The notes under the pieces were generated by a model. That model was not told where the DNA came from. It worked only from the letters and a program-made list of their open reading frames with translations, and ran no database searches. 53,463 nucleotides of DNA from Arsenophonus fragariae (lineage in GTDB: Bacteria; Pseudomonadota; Gammaproteobacteria; Enterobacterales; Enterobacteriaceae). Positions 15,861 to 26,154 of the stretch are shown piece by piece. Made by a program: the position numbers and the translations under genes. Every line of letters begins with the position of its first letter. The stretch's first letter is position 1. The stretch spans positions 1 through 53,463 of the forward strand of contig JBDPYZ010000019.1 of the NCBI GenBank assembly GCA_047291315.1, given 5' to 3'.

Positions 15861-16457
15861 ATGGCGGTAATGGAATGGCCGAATAATATTGGGCCCTCAT
15901 CAATGCACTGGCAGCTGGTCAGTAACAGTAAAACATTCACCTCGATGTTTACCGGAAGTCTTCAGACGGTGCGTTTTCCGGGAAGTCGCTGGCGGTGTAC
16001 CTTAACCTTTAACAATCTGACCGAGAATAAGTCGCGAGCGCTTGAAGCCCTCACGGCGGAACTTGATGGTGAAAGCGGTCGGATAAAAATCCATAACTGG
16101 ATACGAAAAGGCTTAACGGGCAGAGGTAAACCCGCAATTAGTGTTGCTAATCAAACAGGCGGGATACTTCAAACACGGGGTTGGGATGCCGATTCAATTG
16201 TGCTGCGAAAAGGCGATTATCTGACGGTTAACAATGAGCTTAAAATGGCCATAGATAACGTTACAAGTGATGTTAATGGAAACGCGACAATTCCTATTTC
16301 ACCTATGCTGCGTTATTCGCCAACAGTTAATGATAAACTGGAAACCCTTTCTCCCTTTGGTATTTTTAAACTCACCACCAATGACCAGGGAAATTTTCAG
16401 TATCGTCCTGGCGTATTTTCTTCGGTTACGCTGGCATTTGAGGAGGCGCTTTACTGA
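15861..16457 (+). CDS. Minor tail protein (tail-tip region)
   Basis: 198 aa, starting 2 nt after the tape-measure stop. It is beta-rich with WRCTLTFNNLTENKSRALEAL, a GILQTRGWDAD turn and a final FSSVTLAFEEALY. It probably belongs to the distal tail or tail-tip complex by position. It overlaps the next gene by one base. Confidence 0.75.
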   Translation: MAVMEWPNNIGPSSMHWQLVSNSKTFTSMFTGSLQTVRFPGSRWRCTLTFNNLTENKSRALEALTAELDGESGRIKIHNWIRKGLTGRGKPAISVANQTGGILQTRGWDADSIVLRKGDYLTVNNELKMAIDNVTSDVNGNATIPISPMLRYSPTVNDKLETLSPFGIFKLTTNDQGNFQYRPGVFSSVTLAFEEALY

Positions 16458-17035
16458 TGCTCTACCATCCGTTCTCAAATAAAATGGTAAAAGCGATAAA
16501 TGACAGTCATGAGCTTGTTATCGCCGCTAGCCTGGATTTAAAATCCGGTGTGACGCGTGCGCATACTGGAGTGGGTGATTTAGTTATTGCGGGTGAACTT
16601 TATCAGGGGGTTGGGCAGTTTGGTAAAGTTGAACAGGTTAAGGAACAAAATAACACCAGCCCGCAGCAATTGATATTATCTCTCTCTGGCTTTGACTCTC
16701 TGCTGATTGGCGATGTGATGAATGAGCGTAGCAGGGGTCGAAATGTACGATTAATGCTGGTTGCTATTAACAAAGCAGGAAAACCGGAAGTTGCTGAGAT
16801 TATATTTGCCGGTCAAATTTCAACTATCGGTGTAACGACGGGCGAAGAAAATGTGGTTGCGGTTACCGTATCAAACCGGTTTGAACGCTGGTCAATCGGT
16901 TTACCGGACAGATTTACGGATGAGTCGTGGCGTAAGCGGAAAAATGACCGTGTGTTCAGGTATGTGACGCAAATGGCCGAGCGGGCAATTTACTGGGGCG
17001 GTAAGAAAGATGCGCCCGCTTTGGTGTATAAATAA
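16457..17035 (+). CDS. Tail-tip protein
   Basis: 192 aa, beta-rich. The pattern EVAEIIFAGQISTIGVTTGEE followed by NRFERWSIGLPDRFTDESW is seen in siphophage tail-tip proteins that precede the peptidase-like gene and J. It is tightly packed between neighbours (1-nt overlap with the gene before). No enzymatic motif is seen. Confidence 0.72.
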   Translation: MLYHPFSNKMVKAINDSHELVIAASLDLKSGVTRAHTGVGDLVIAGELYQGVGQFGKVEQVKEQNNTSPQQLILSLSGFDSLLIGDVMNERSRGRNVRLMLVAINKAGKPEVAEIIFAGQISTIGVTTGEENVVAVTVSNRFERWSIGLPDRFTDESWRKRKNDRVFRYVTQMAERAIYWGGKKDAPALVYK

Positions 17036-17054
17036 CGATTTTCACAGAGGTATA

Positions 17055-17453
17055 ATGCGACATCGAAACTGGGCAACCAGACTACCAGATACCCTAAGGG
17101 CGGCGATGAGTCGCCCTTTTTCATGGGGCGAACATGACTGTTGCCTGTTTACGGCTAACTGCGTGATTGCCGTTTGTGACTTTGATCCGTGTTTAGAAAT
17201 TAGAGGGCGTTATCGTTCAAAAGCGGGTGCATTACGGGTATTAAAAAATGATTTTGGCGATTTGCAACAAGGAGTGTGCCGTTTTTTCAACACTATTCCG
17301 GTTAAACAGGTAGGGCGTGGCGATGTGGTGATGTTTGATGGCGATGAAGGGTTAACACTGGGTGTCTTATGGGCAAACAGGATTTGGGTAGTAACCGGGG
17401 TAGGGGCAAGACCGGTTGATAAAATTCCTATCATGGCATGGAGAACTGAGTAA
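17055..17453 (+). CDS. DUF6950-type tail protein, NlpC/P60-like
   Basis: 132 aa from the ATG at 17055, chosen because AGAGG lies 5-9 nt upstream; an in-frame start at 17010 lies inside the previous gene. SWGEHDCCLFTANCV contains a likely active-site Cys, as in NlpC/P60-like tail peptidases. GRGDVVMFDGDEGLTLGVLW sits where the His block should be, but that His appears to be missing. It may have lost cleavage activity and act structurally. One-base overlap with the J-like gene. Confidence 0.72.
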   Translation: MRHRNWATRLPDTLRAAMSRPFSWGEHDCCLFTANCVIAVCDFDPCLEIRGRYRSKAGALRVLKNDFGDLQQGVCRFFNTIPVKQVGRGDVVMFDGDEGLTLGVLWANRIWVVTGVGARPVDKIPIMAWRTE

Positions 17454-20137
17454 TGGGCAAGACAGCTACAAACATTGCTAGCGTAGCACTGATGATAACA
17501 GGAACAGTGCTAACGGGCGGTTGGGGTCTTGCGTTAATTGCCGCAGGGCTTGCCGTTCAGGCCGCGGGTTCATTACTGTTTCAGGAAAAGCCACTTGATG
17601 GCTATCGTGATCAGGCTGAACGAAAACAGATATTACGCTCGTCAGTTGCTTCAGAAGTGGTCATTGTTGGTAAAACCGTGTGTTCAGGCTTGCTCTTTTT
17701 TGCCGAAACAAAAAAAGGGCGTAAAGGTATTAATGAAACACTGCATTTGACCATTGCTCTGGCTGCACACAAAATCAGCCGCATTGGTAATATCTGGTTT
17801 AATGATGAGTTAATCGGCTCGTTTGGTAATACAGCGAGTTACGAGCTACATAACGACCGAATCGATCCCGACCCTTTTTTGTTAAAGGAAGCGCCAGGCT
17901 GGAAAAAGGATATGATTGGGAAAGGTCTGGCGTGGCTCAGATTTACCCTGACTTACGATGCAGAAAAATATCCGCACGGTATACCCAATATCAAAGTGGA
18001 AGTCTGGGGAAAAGAGATTTTTGACCCTCGGTCCAATAAAACCACCTGGAGCAATAACGGTGCGCTGGTCATTTTAGACTATTACCGTAGTTATTTGAAG
18101 GTGCCAGATAGTGATATAGATTTCAACGCCTTTAAAATTGCAGCGGATTTATGTGATGAATCGGTTACTACACCAGAGGGTAAATCTGAGCCACGTTATA
18201 CGTTAAATGGTGCCTATGATTTATCAGAGTCGCCCGCATCGGTCCTTGAACATATGCACCGTTGTATTGGTGCCGAGCCGACATACATTGCGGGTCAACA
18301 CGGCATATTAATGTGGGCTTATCGTGGGCCGGCGACGCTTAGAATTGAACCACACCAAATCATTGATACCGTGAATATTACGCCAGAGTTACCGCTAAGT
18401 GATGCGACGAATGCCCTTTACGGTACGTTTATTGATGCGGAGCAGAAATATACTAAAACGGATTTTAGTCCAATTGTTATTGATAAATGGGTAGAAGAAG
18501 ATGGGCTGGAGATTAAGGAAAATATCGATTATCGCTTTGTCAGCAGTCCCTATCAGGCGAAACGGTTAGCTAATCTGTATTTACGAAAGAAACGGGCGGG
18601 TAGACGTGTCCAGTTAACCTTAAATTTAGATGGCTACGCTTATCGTCCTGGCGATGTGGTATTACTTGATTTACCTAATCTGGGGATAAAAGCACTTGAA
18701 TTTCGAGTGGCAGAATGGAAATTCCATCCACAGGAAGGCGTGGAAATTTTATTAGAGGAAGACGGGGCTCATATCTACGAAGATATTATGGGTGAGCCGT
18801 TTGAAAGACCGCCTTTTACCGTGCTGCCAACGGGCGGCGTTGCCCCACCGATTAATCTTGCCTTTATGCCGATTAATATGGGTGATGTCGTACAAGGTTA
18901 TTTGAGCTGGAAAAACACAGCAGCAGATGTACGGCACAATGCCATCAATATCCTGGAAAACGGAAAAACGATCCAAACCATTCAGGTGCCCGGTGAAAGA
19001 GTTGATATTGCGGGTTTGCCAAGAGGGATTTATCGTGTTGAAGTCAGAGCGGTTAACGCGGCGGGGGCGATTTCACAGCCCATAATACAGGATTTTTTAA
19101 TTGAAGCGCCACCCCCACCCGTTAATGTTGATATCGCTGTTGGGATGTTTTCATTGACCGCCGCACCAAGACTGGGTGACTCCGCAGCCTATGGCAGTAC
19201 CTTTGAATTCTGGTTTAGTGAAAAAATGCTGGCGGATACCTCAGAAAATGCAGTGATAAATTACGCAACCAAGGTAGGGCAAGGGCAGTTCTGGACACAG
19301 GAAAACCTTAAGGTGGGCCATGAATATTCCTTCTATATTCGTACGATAAATAGTTATGGCAAATCAGCGTTTGTCGAGGCATCTGGCATACCTGAGAGTC
19401 TTCCAGCGGATATTTTAGATGAGATTGATAAAAAAGTTAACGACACAGAAGCGATTAAGCAGCTTAAATCAAGCATAGACAGCAGTAACGAAGCAATCCT
19501 GGAAGATGCCAAAGGCCTTAACGGAAACTTTCAGCACTTTGTACGTGAAAACGGCAAGATGAAGGCTGAAATTGTCAGGGTTGATAATTATGTCGTTACA
19601 GAAACCAGAGCTTTAGCGGAGTCAGTTCATCAGGTCAGAGCGACAGCGGATAAGTCCTGGGTGGCAGCACAAAACTCGCTACAGGCAAAGTATGACCTGA
19701 AGAAGGGCGAGGCCTCTGCAACTTTTACGAATCTCGTCAAGATTGTTTATGATGGAGTTTCTTACGACACAGGGCTGGTTATTGGTGCTGAATTAAAAAA
19801 GGGAAAAGTGACTTCGACGATGGGATTTAACGCGCAACAATTTGCGTTTTACAATCCGGTTAATGGCAAAATGGCGCTGTTTATGTATATGCAAGAGGGC
19901 CGCGCTTATATCAATGAAGCCCTTATTAATAAAGCCTGGCTAAATAGCGTCATCGTTGTTGATAAAGTTCAGTCTGAACACTATGAGCCCGCGAAATCGG
20001 GTTTTATCCTGGATGTGAAAAATAACAGGTTTGAAATGAATTCGAATGCCAAAGGTAGCAGGTTTACATTTGATGGCACTGGGTTACGTCTTTTTGATGC
20101 AGACGGACAAGTTAGAATTGAAATTGCTTTGGAGTGA
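17453..20137 (+). CDS. Central tail tip / host-specificity protein, J-like
   Basis: 894 aa. A Gly/Ala-rich hydrophobic N-terminus precedes a tip-attachment core (residues about 200-450, including YTLNGAYDLSESPASVLEHM). Two fibronectin-like modules follow (about 480-660), then a coiled coil and a DUF1983-type C-terminal beta region (MGFNAQQFAFYNPVNGKMAL). It is shorter than lambda J (1132 aa). Receptor binding may be shared with the separate fibres downstream. Confidence 0.92.
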   Translation: MGKTATNIASVALMITGTVLTGGWGLALIAAGLAVQAAGSLLFQEKPLDGYRDQAERKQILRSSVASEVVIVGKTVCSGLLFFAETKKGRKGINETLHLTIALAAHKISRIGNIWFNDELIGSFGNTASYELHNDRIDPDPFLLKEAPGWKKDMIGKGLAWLRFTLTYDAEKYPHGIPNIKVEVWGKEIFDPRSNKTTWSNNGALVILDYYRSYLKVPDSDIDFNAFKIAADLCDESVTTPEGKSEPRYTLNGAYDLSESPASVLEHMHRCIGAEPTYIAGQHGILMWAYRGPATLRIEPHQIIDTVNITPELPLSDATNALYGTFIDAEQKYTKTDFSPIVIDKWVEEDGLEIKENIDYRFVSSPYQAKRLANLYLRKKRAGRRVQLTLNLDGYAYRPGDVVLLDLPNLGIKALEFRVAEWKFHPQEGVEILLEEDGAHIYEDIMGEPFERPPFTVLPTGGVAPPINLAFMPINMGDVVQGYLSWKNTAADVRHNAINILENGKTIQTIQVPGERVDIAGLPRGIYRVEVRAVNAAGAISQPIIQDFLIEAPPPPVNVDIAVGMFSLTAAPRLGDSAAYGSTFEFWFSEKMLADTSENAVINYATKVGQGQFWTQENLKVGHEYSFYIRTINSYGKSAFVEASGIPESLPADILDEIDKKVNDTEAIKQLKSSIDSSNEAILEDAKGLNGNFQHFVRENGKMKAEIVRVDNYVVTETRALAESVHQVRATADKSWVAAQNSLQAKYDLKKGEASATFTNLVKIVYDGVSYDTGLVIGAELKKGKVTSTMGFNAQQFAFYNPVNGKMALFMYMQEGRAYINEALINKAWLNSVIVVDKVQSEHYEPAKSGFILDVKNNRFEMNSNAKGSRFTFDGTGLRLFDADGQVRIEIALE

Positions 20138-20139
20138 AT

Positions 20140-20466
20140 ATGAAATTCTTTCTCCCCGTTTTTAAGATCTATCATGCTGGAGGCGAGATAGACAACATTT
20201 TACAATCATTTGGCTATGTTATTCATTCAGAACAGGTTGATTTCAAAAAGACGGGTTTCCAGTTTGATTCACGTTTTCTTGAAGGGGGCGGGAAAATCAT
20301 TGCGATCCCCCGTATCGATATTGAATTGGGTAACAATCGTTATCCGACTATTGAAAACGTTGAAATCAAGGGTAATACCGTCACTTGGGAATATACCGAT
20401 TTTTTCACCAGGTCTTCAACAATTCCCGTCATTCATGTATTTAAATTGACACGCTATGGTATTTAA
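20140..20466 (+). CDS. Phage tail-region protein of unknown function
   Basis: 108 aa from the ATG at 20140 (GGAG five bases upstream); a GTG at 20134 is also in frame. It is a beta-rich, probably soluble protein beginning MKFFLPVFKIYHAGG. Its start sits a few bases after the J stop. No known family is recognised. A tail-tip accessory role is inferred from position. Confidence 0.7.
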   Translation: MKFFLPVFKIYHAGGEIDNILQSFGYVIHSEQVDFKKTGFQFDSRFLEGGGKIIAIPRIDIELGNNRYPTIENVEIKGNTVTWEYTDFFTRSSTIPVIHVFKLTRYGI

Positions 20467-20468
20467 AT

Positions 20469-21110
20469 ATGAAACCCACGATCAAAATCAATGGTTCTGA
20501 ACTTGGCCTTTTTTCTTCATTAACTTATGTTCTGGAACGATTAATCGATTGCAGTAAAGAAGGCACGCCAGATCTTAACGTAGGAGGATTTAAAAACCTG
20601 GTATACAAGGTAAAACATCCCGATATTTTAAATCAATATCTTGTTTTCCATAGAAACGCACGTATGGAAGGTAATTATCTAACCTATACTGATGCGTTAA
20701 AAAAAGGCGATACCTTTGCTGTTCGCGGACATAATACGACGAATGTTTATATCTACCGACCTCAACTTCTATCTGATGCGAATGAAAAAGCTTATTTGAA
20801 AATTTACAATGAAAAAGGGGGATTATTTTATACCTCCAACAATTTACCCTTAAAAATAGCTGATGTCTTAACTGGGCCTTTCCCAAATGAAGGACATATA
20901 GACCAAATGGCTTTAGTTTATATTAATACGGTATATCAACCCGCTAATGAAGCCGTAGCGGAAATTTGGGGACACAGCGTTTCAAGTGATGGCATTGTAG
21001 CAATCACTAAATGGACATGTCCTGGCTATGGGCGTAAAGATTGGGGTTACGTTAATAATTTTGGGGCACTTCTGGCCTATGCGCCAGACGCTTATCCGAG
21101 ATGGAAGTAA
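20469..21110 (+). CDS. Phage tail-region protein of unknown function
   Basis: 213 aa, starting 2 nt after the previous stop. It begins MKPTIKINGSELGLFSSL and has aromatic-rich beta segments. No known domain is recognised. Location between J and the fibre gene suggests a tail-tip or receptor-interaction component. Lower GC than the head genes fits the usual mosaicism of this region. Confidence 0.68.
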   Translation: MKPTIKINGSELGLFSSLTYVLERLIDCSKEGTPDLNVGGFKNLVYKVKHPDILNQYLVFHRNARMEGNYLTYTDALKKGDTFAVRGHNTTNVYIYRPQLLSDANEKAYLKIYNEKGGLFYTSNNLPLKIADVLTGPFPNEGHIDQMALVYINTVYQPANEAVAEIWGHSVSSDGIVAITKWTCPGYGRKDWGYVNNFGALLAYAPDAYPRWK

Positions 21111-21127
21111 ACTTTTAGGAAGTCATC

Positions 21128-22198
21128 ATGTTATACAACACAGGCACCGTAACAATAGTGTCAGGGTCAGCTATTGTCAAAGGCACGGGCACAAAATGGA
21201 ACAGTAATAACCCACTGGTATCAGCGGGGATGTTAATGCTTATCAAAAATGGCGATATGAACTATCCCTACATGATTAAAGCCGTTAACAGTGGTACAGA
21301 ACTGGTTTTAGCGGAAGCCGCAACATTTAGTGCTACTGACACCTCTTATACGATTAATCTTACTGAACCTAACAACAATAGTGATGCAGCCAGGGCACTC
21401 GTCGCTGCAAATAGTTACATCCTGTACTTTCTGCAAAATATGGATACGTGGATGGGAGATAATGGTGTCGTTGAACTCACGTTACCGAGTGGGAAAACGG
21501 TTAAATTAGAATCGCTTAAAGGGCTACAGGAATTAGCTGCGGGGAAGACGGACCTAAGTGTTGAGGAAATAAAGAAAGCACTGGAAGGTAAGGCCGATGC
21601 AAGTAGTGTTGAGGAATTAAAGAAAGTAATAGCGGGAAAAGTAGGTGCAAGTGCTATTGATGAAATAGAAAAGTCACTTAAAAACATAGAAAAGTCACTT
21701 AAAGACAAGGCGGATGCAAGTAGCATTAAAGAACCAGATATTTATTATCCGGTCGGTGTCCCAATTCCCTGGCCGCAAGCGACAGTACCAAAAGGCTATC
21801 TCATGTGCGACGGTCGAGAATTCAACAAAGTCGAATGTCCCAAATTAGCACAGGTTTATCCTTCTGGCAGACTGCCTGAATTGCGTGGTGAATTTATCCG
21901 GGGATTTTCCAACGGTAGAGATAATGTTGATGTAGGAAGAACAATATTAACCACTCAGGGGGACGCTATCCGAAATATCACTGGACGCATACAATATGTG
22001 AAGTGCGGAAATGCGCCATATCTTAAGGACAATCTTTTTGTAACAGAAGACGGTTATTTCCATACATATTTAAGGGGGAATGGGGCTTGGGATACTTGGG
22101 GTTTAACTTCTTCTTTTGATATTTCTCGTGTCGTGCCAACGGCCGAGGAAAACCGTCCGCGAAATGTCGCATTTTTATATATTGTGAGGGCTGCATAA
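21128..22198 (+). CDS. Tail fibre with collar domain
   Basis: 356 aa. The N-terminal module (about 1-120) is beta-rich. A heptad-like shaft contains repeats of GKADASSVEELKK and EKSLKxxEKSLKDKADASS. The C-terminal half has a tail-collar domain (PVGVPIPWPQATVPKGYLMC, then GRLPELRGEFIRGFSNGRD) followed by the receptor-binding tip. It overlaps its assembly chaperone by 1 nt. The short shaft and the DNA repeats point to expansion or contraction by recombination. Confidence 0.9.
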   Translation: MLYNTGTVTIVSGSAIVKGTGTKWNSNNPLVSAGMLMLIKNGDMNYPYMIKAVNSGTELVLAEAATFSATDTSYTINLTEPNNNSDAARALVAANSYILYFLQNMDTWMGDNGVVELTLPSGKTVKLESLKGLQELAAGKTDLSVEEIKKALEGKADASSVEELKKVIAGKVGASAIDEIEKSLKNIEKSLKDKADASSIKEPDIYYPVGVPIPWPQATVPKGYLMCDGREFNKVECPKLAQVYPSGRLPELRGEFIRGFSNGRDNVDVGRTILTTQGDAIRNITGRIQYVKCGNAPYLKDNLFVTEDGYFHTYLRGNGAWDTWGLTSSFDISRVVPTAEENRPRNVAFLYIVRAA

Positions 22199-22839
22199 TG
22201 AAATACAGTTTAGACATCACCAATGATATTCCGGAGAAGGCGGTTAAAGCGAGAATAGACGAAAGAGGTTTTGTGATATTGACAGGGTATCTTCAAGTTT
22301 ACCGCTATTCTGATTTAACAAGAGAATACACGCGTACACTATGGGTCTATTCCAGGGATGGATCAGGTATCGCAGCGGGCTCTACGCTGGAAGCACCTAA
22401 AATACCTGATAATGATGAAATTGCCATTGTTCGGAGCAAAGATGGCAAAAAATGGTTATATTTGACAGACCACAGAGGAAAGACGGTATATGATATCACT
22501 AATCGCGCTCCCTCCACCATCGCGTATATCGGCGATCTTAAAGCCGGTTTCACCTTTTTAGAGCCTAAAACGCGGTTTGATTACTGGGACGGAGAGAAGT
22601 GGGTCACTGACAAAAAATACGAGAAAAAAGACGCTATCCAGTCTGCAAAATATGAAAAACACTATCAAATTGATAGCGCCTCAGAAATCATACAACCATT
22701 GCAGGATGCGGTTGATTTAGATATGGCAACGGATGAAGAAAAAATCCAATTAAGAAATTGGAAATTTTATAGATTAAGTCTTCATCGGAAGGATATCTCA
22801 ACTGCACCTGATATTGACTGGCCTCCAGAACCGGAATAA
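22198..22839 (+). CDS. Tail fibre assembly protein (Caudo_TAP type)
   Basis: 213 aa chaperone for fibre trimerisation. TFLEPKTRFDYWDGEKWVTD and the C-terminal KFYRLSLHRKDISTAPDIDW with PPEPE are characteristic of the family. It is the last gene of the first prophage. Past it the sequence turns very AT-rich. Confidence 0.9.
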   Translation: MKYSLDITNDIPEKAVKARIDERGFVILTGYLQVYRYSDLTREYTRTLWVYSRDGSGIAAGSTLEAPKIPDNDEIAIVRSKDGKKWLYLTDHRGKTVYDITNRAPSTIAYIGDLKAGFTFLEPKTRFDYWDGEKWVTDKKYEKKDAIQSAKYEKHYQIDSASEIIQPLQDAVDLDMATDEEKIQLRNWKFYRLSLHRKDISTAPDIDWPPEPE

Positions 22840-22916
22840 GCGTTATATTAGCAGTGTAGAAAAATGTTAACCTCAAACTCTTCCATGCGTATTAGTGGCT
22901 TTGTGAGAGCTAGAGG

Positions 22917-22966
22917 TTATTTTTCTTGGTGTTTAATCAAAAGCAGTACACAGCCAAGAAAAATAA
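22917..22966. repeat. 13-bp perfect inverted repeat at the prophage/host boundary
   Basis: Arms 22917-22929 and 22954-22966 (TTATTTTTCTTGG and its complement) around a 24-nt spacer, 78 bp past the last phage gene. The A-rich and T-rich flanks would allow a bidirectional terminator. It could also be part of the right attachment region. Confidence 0.6.
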
Positions 22967-23089
22967 TTTGTACATATCTGTGTATATAATAAAAAATATA
23001 GACTAATTAATGTTGTTTAACTCATTGATTTATAATATATATTTAATTTTATTTTTATTCTACCGATAAATAAAAATTAACGAAGTTTT

Positions 23090-23490
23090 TTAATCAGCTT
23101 GCTTCTATCTATGCAGTGGAAAGACAAGCAGATGGAAATTTTACTTTTATTATGGGGAATTTTATTAAAAAGAAAAATATTGCTAATCAACAAAATGACC
23201 AGAAAAAAAATTAAATTGTTTTTCAGTTAACCATAATGAAATATAAACTATTGAATTAGCTAAGCTTATTGATAATCGACAGCAAGTAAAAATTGACGAT
23301 AAAATGGCAATAAAATTTATTTCTATAGATGAAAAAACACAAACCATTCAGCTGTAAATTATTAAAAATAAAAAATTTTCAATAAAAAAATAACTATCGA
23401 TAGCCAGTTTGCCGATGAAATAAAGAATTTTGTCCAACAGCATAAACAAGATTTAGATAAATATAATATATTTAAATAAAAGTAACGGCT
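23090..23490 (+). pseudogene. Degraded toxin-like gene, copy A
   Basis: No intact ORF, but coding-like fragments in several frames. One reads KVKIDDKMAIKFISIDEKTQ, followed after a stop by IIKNKKFSIKK and then FADEIKNFVQQHKQDLDKYN. The first fragment matches, in order and pattern, IKLKDKVSIKFLDYDKEHN near the 3' end of the larger remnant at 24380-25860, so the two come from one family. An earlier fragment (about 23098) reads LASIYAVERQADGNFTF. The rest of 22967-23640 is AT-rich with no gene seen. Confidence 0.6.
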
Positions 23491-23640
23491 ATTACGATGT
23501 TTATCGTAATTATTATGGGCATAATAATTGTTATTCAGCAACAGAATATTATTGAGAGGAAAAAACAGCTGATAAAAACAATTTAATGATAAAACATATG
23601 ATGATCTTAATATAACATTGGTTAATTATTATTAAATTAT

Positions 23641-24231
23641 TTACCAACGCCACCTTTTCGCTGGTGTAATAATTTCCGGTAATGGAATATCCCATGGCGC
23701 GACAGGAATTTTATCAACCAATTGGCAATCATGAGCTAGTCCAATCGGATAGAAGTGTTTTTTTTGCCAATTGGCGAGTAGCCTATCATAAAATCCCCCT
23801 CCCATGCCTAATCTATACCCCTGTTTATCAAATGCGACTAAGGGTACAAATAGAATATCTAATTGCTTTATTGGTAAGATATCCATCAGATTAAGAGCAG
23901 GTTCAGCAATATTAAAGCGATTTTTTATCAGTTGAGTATCTGGGTGATAGTGTAAAAACAGTAGCTGATGGCGACTAAAGGGGTGCAAAACAGGCAGGTA
24001 AATTTTTTTATTTTTTGCCCACAGATATTCGATTAATGGGCGTGTATTGAGCTCACCATCGAAAGGAAGAAATAGGGTAATATGGTTAGCACTGGAAATA
24101 CAGTGATGTTGTAAAACAGTTTTTAATATTTGATCAGCGGCAATAATTTGTTCAGTTTTGCTAAGTTGCTGCCGCTTGAATCTTATTTGTTGCCGAATTG
24201 TTTGCTGATGTTTATATAAAATATTTACCAT
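23641..24231 (-). CDS. fau: 5-formyltetrahydrofolate cyclo-ligase
   Basis: Converts 5-formyl-THF to 5,10-methenyl-THF with ATP; cytosolic one-carbon metabolism. 196 aa, full length. Family blocks are present: LFLPFDGELNTRPLIEYLW, LPVL..FSRHQLLFLHY and the C-terminal signature FDKQGYRLGMGGGFYDR. In enterobacteria this gene (ygfA/fau) normally lies right after ssrS and is cotranscribed with it. Here about 1.9 kb with a degraded gene separates them, so fau probably needs its own promoter. Confidence 0.96.
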   Translation of the reverse strand: MVNILYKHQQTIRQQIRFKRQQLSKTEQIIAADQILKTVLQHHCISSANHITLFLPFDGELNTRPLIEYLWAKNKKIYLPVLHPFSRHQLLFLHYHPDTQLIKNRFNIAEPALNLMDILPIKQLDILFVPLVAFDKQGYRLGMGGGFYDRLLANWQKKHFYPIGLAHDCQLVDKIPVAPWDIPLPEIITPAKRWRW

Positions 24232-24379
24232 AATTATATTGCTGATATATTCTCTATTATTAAATAATAGCCCTATTTAGATTTTTTACAAAATAACAGC
24301 CACTTTTCGTATGAATTCTATTCTTAAGGTTTGTAATATTGCAAGACTTATTATTTTTTAATCTAAAATGTAATTCAGA

Positions 24380-25860
24380 TATGCAAGTTAAAACAGTACC
24401 AGTACCCGATTTTTTCTTTTCTCAAGGAAAAAAAATTTTATTCCCTCATAGTGAAAGAAGTAAATTATTAAGTGAAAAATTTTATATGAGAAGTAATGAG
24501 AAATAGATAAATGGTCCATTTAATCGGGGTATTTCAAAGTTTGTCTATGATCTATATGTGTCAAGTTGTTCCGTAGGATTCCTTAAAGGTGAGTTATTTC
24601 TTGAATCGTTTAAAAAATTAGGGGAAACTGCTAATAAAAAGATAGATCCTAATCTAGATTATTTATAATAAAATAAAATTTGAATCAACAAAAATTCACA
24701 CTGATACAAAATTGAATGAAGTATTAAATGAAACGGTTTATTGGCATTACTTTATGAATGGTCTTAGTCACCTTAGTAATTTTAATTTGCTTAAGTTAGA
24801 CGATGTTTCTAATACTGATAGGGATAGTTCATTAAATGATAAAGATCTTTATATTTTTTTTATAGGATCTATCATAGTGCTATTAAGCATAATATAATGA
24901 AAATTTACAATATTATAAATAGTATGATGATCTTTTTTCCTGTTGGAAAATTAAATGGTTAATAGCAGATATTTGATCTAAAAATAGCATTCTTAACGAA
25001 TTTATATCAGCTAAAAAAGAAATGCTGAGCAATTACACGTTTGATCAGAAATTTACCTTATTTAATCGTGGTATTCAGATGTAGTATTATATTTTCCCAG
25101 AAGGAATCTATTATCAAGCAGGTGTTACGATAAATTATTTTGTTGAAAAAATTAATGAATTGACTTTTGCTGTTGATTTTTTGTTTGCTGATATATTTTT
25201 TGTGCTCATACGATGATGTTTGCTTCTGAAGTGGATAAACTAACTGGGAATGAAACGTTTTCGTTTTTTGATCCTAATTTAGGTGTTTATTATTTTGATA
25301 ATGTGGATGAATGTAAAAATTTTATTGATTGTTTAACTTATGCTATGGAGATAGATAAATCTGATAATGATTATAAATTTTATCTAAGTGTTTATATGAA
25401 GAACGATAACAAGGGTGATTATTAAAGATAACAATTTTATAAGAAAAAGTTGATTTAACCATATTGAATAAGCGAATCGAATCAGAAGAGACAATTAAAT
25501 TAAAGGATAAAGTGTCAATAAAATTTTTAGATTATGATAAAGAACATAACCTGATCGAATTAAGTTTAACAAACCATGGTAGGTTATTTAACGAAAATAA
25601 ACTTATTTTTATTGATCATATTTCTCTTGATTACATTAATTAATATATAAAAAATAATTTTGAGAAGTTGCTAGCGGTTCTGATAGAAAAAAATCTATCT
25701 GGGTAATGATAAATGTGATTTTGGCTGTTTCTCTATTTTACCAATTTCTGATGAAAATAAGCTTTTGCATATTATGAATAAGAAAAAGGCCATGGATGTT
25801 AATGCGATTGGATTAATGGTTTAAACAATAAAAGTTATTTTAGTTAGTTATTATAAAAAA
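24380..25860 (+). pseudogene. Degraded toxin/effector-like gene, copy B (papain-like peptidase remnant)
   Basis: A long row of coding-like fragments broken by stops and frameshifts. It begins MQVKTVPVPDFFFSQGKK near 24380; the next fragments contain FNRGISKFVYDLYVSS, GLSHLSNFNLLKLDD and a second FNRGI at about 25060. The best-preserved part (25200-25425) carries CAHTMMFASEVDK and FSFFDPNLGVYYFDN. A His followed by FFDPN(L/F)G is the His/Asp arrangement of YopT-like (C58) and related toxin peptidases. The homology is judged by eye. The 3' part (IKLKDKVSIKFLDYDKEHN) matches copy A. It lies between ssrS and fau. Confidence 0.65.
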
Positions 25861-26154
25861 TTAGAGTGACTTTTGATCGTTAATCAAATTTACGATTGTA
25901 TAAGGAAGTCATTTTTATTATATCTACAGTCGGTATTGTGGTTGCAGATAATGTTAATTCATGGCATTCAACAACATTAATTAATTTCTGTTGGTAATTG
26001 TCAATTTCGTTATTTATCCTTTAATTTCCTATCGCCATAATAAAACTTTGCTAAAGTAGTGAACAATTACTTCTAACAATAGATTCATATGCAAAAATAT
26101 AAATACATACTTGGTGTTTTGCAAAGAAGGATACGCTTGAGCTAAAAACTAAGA

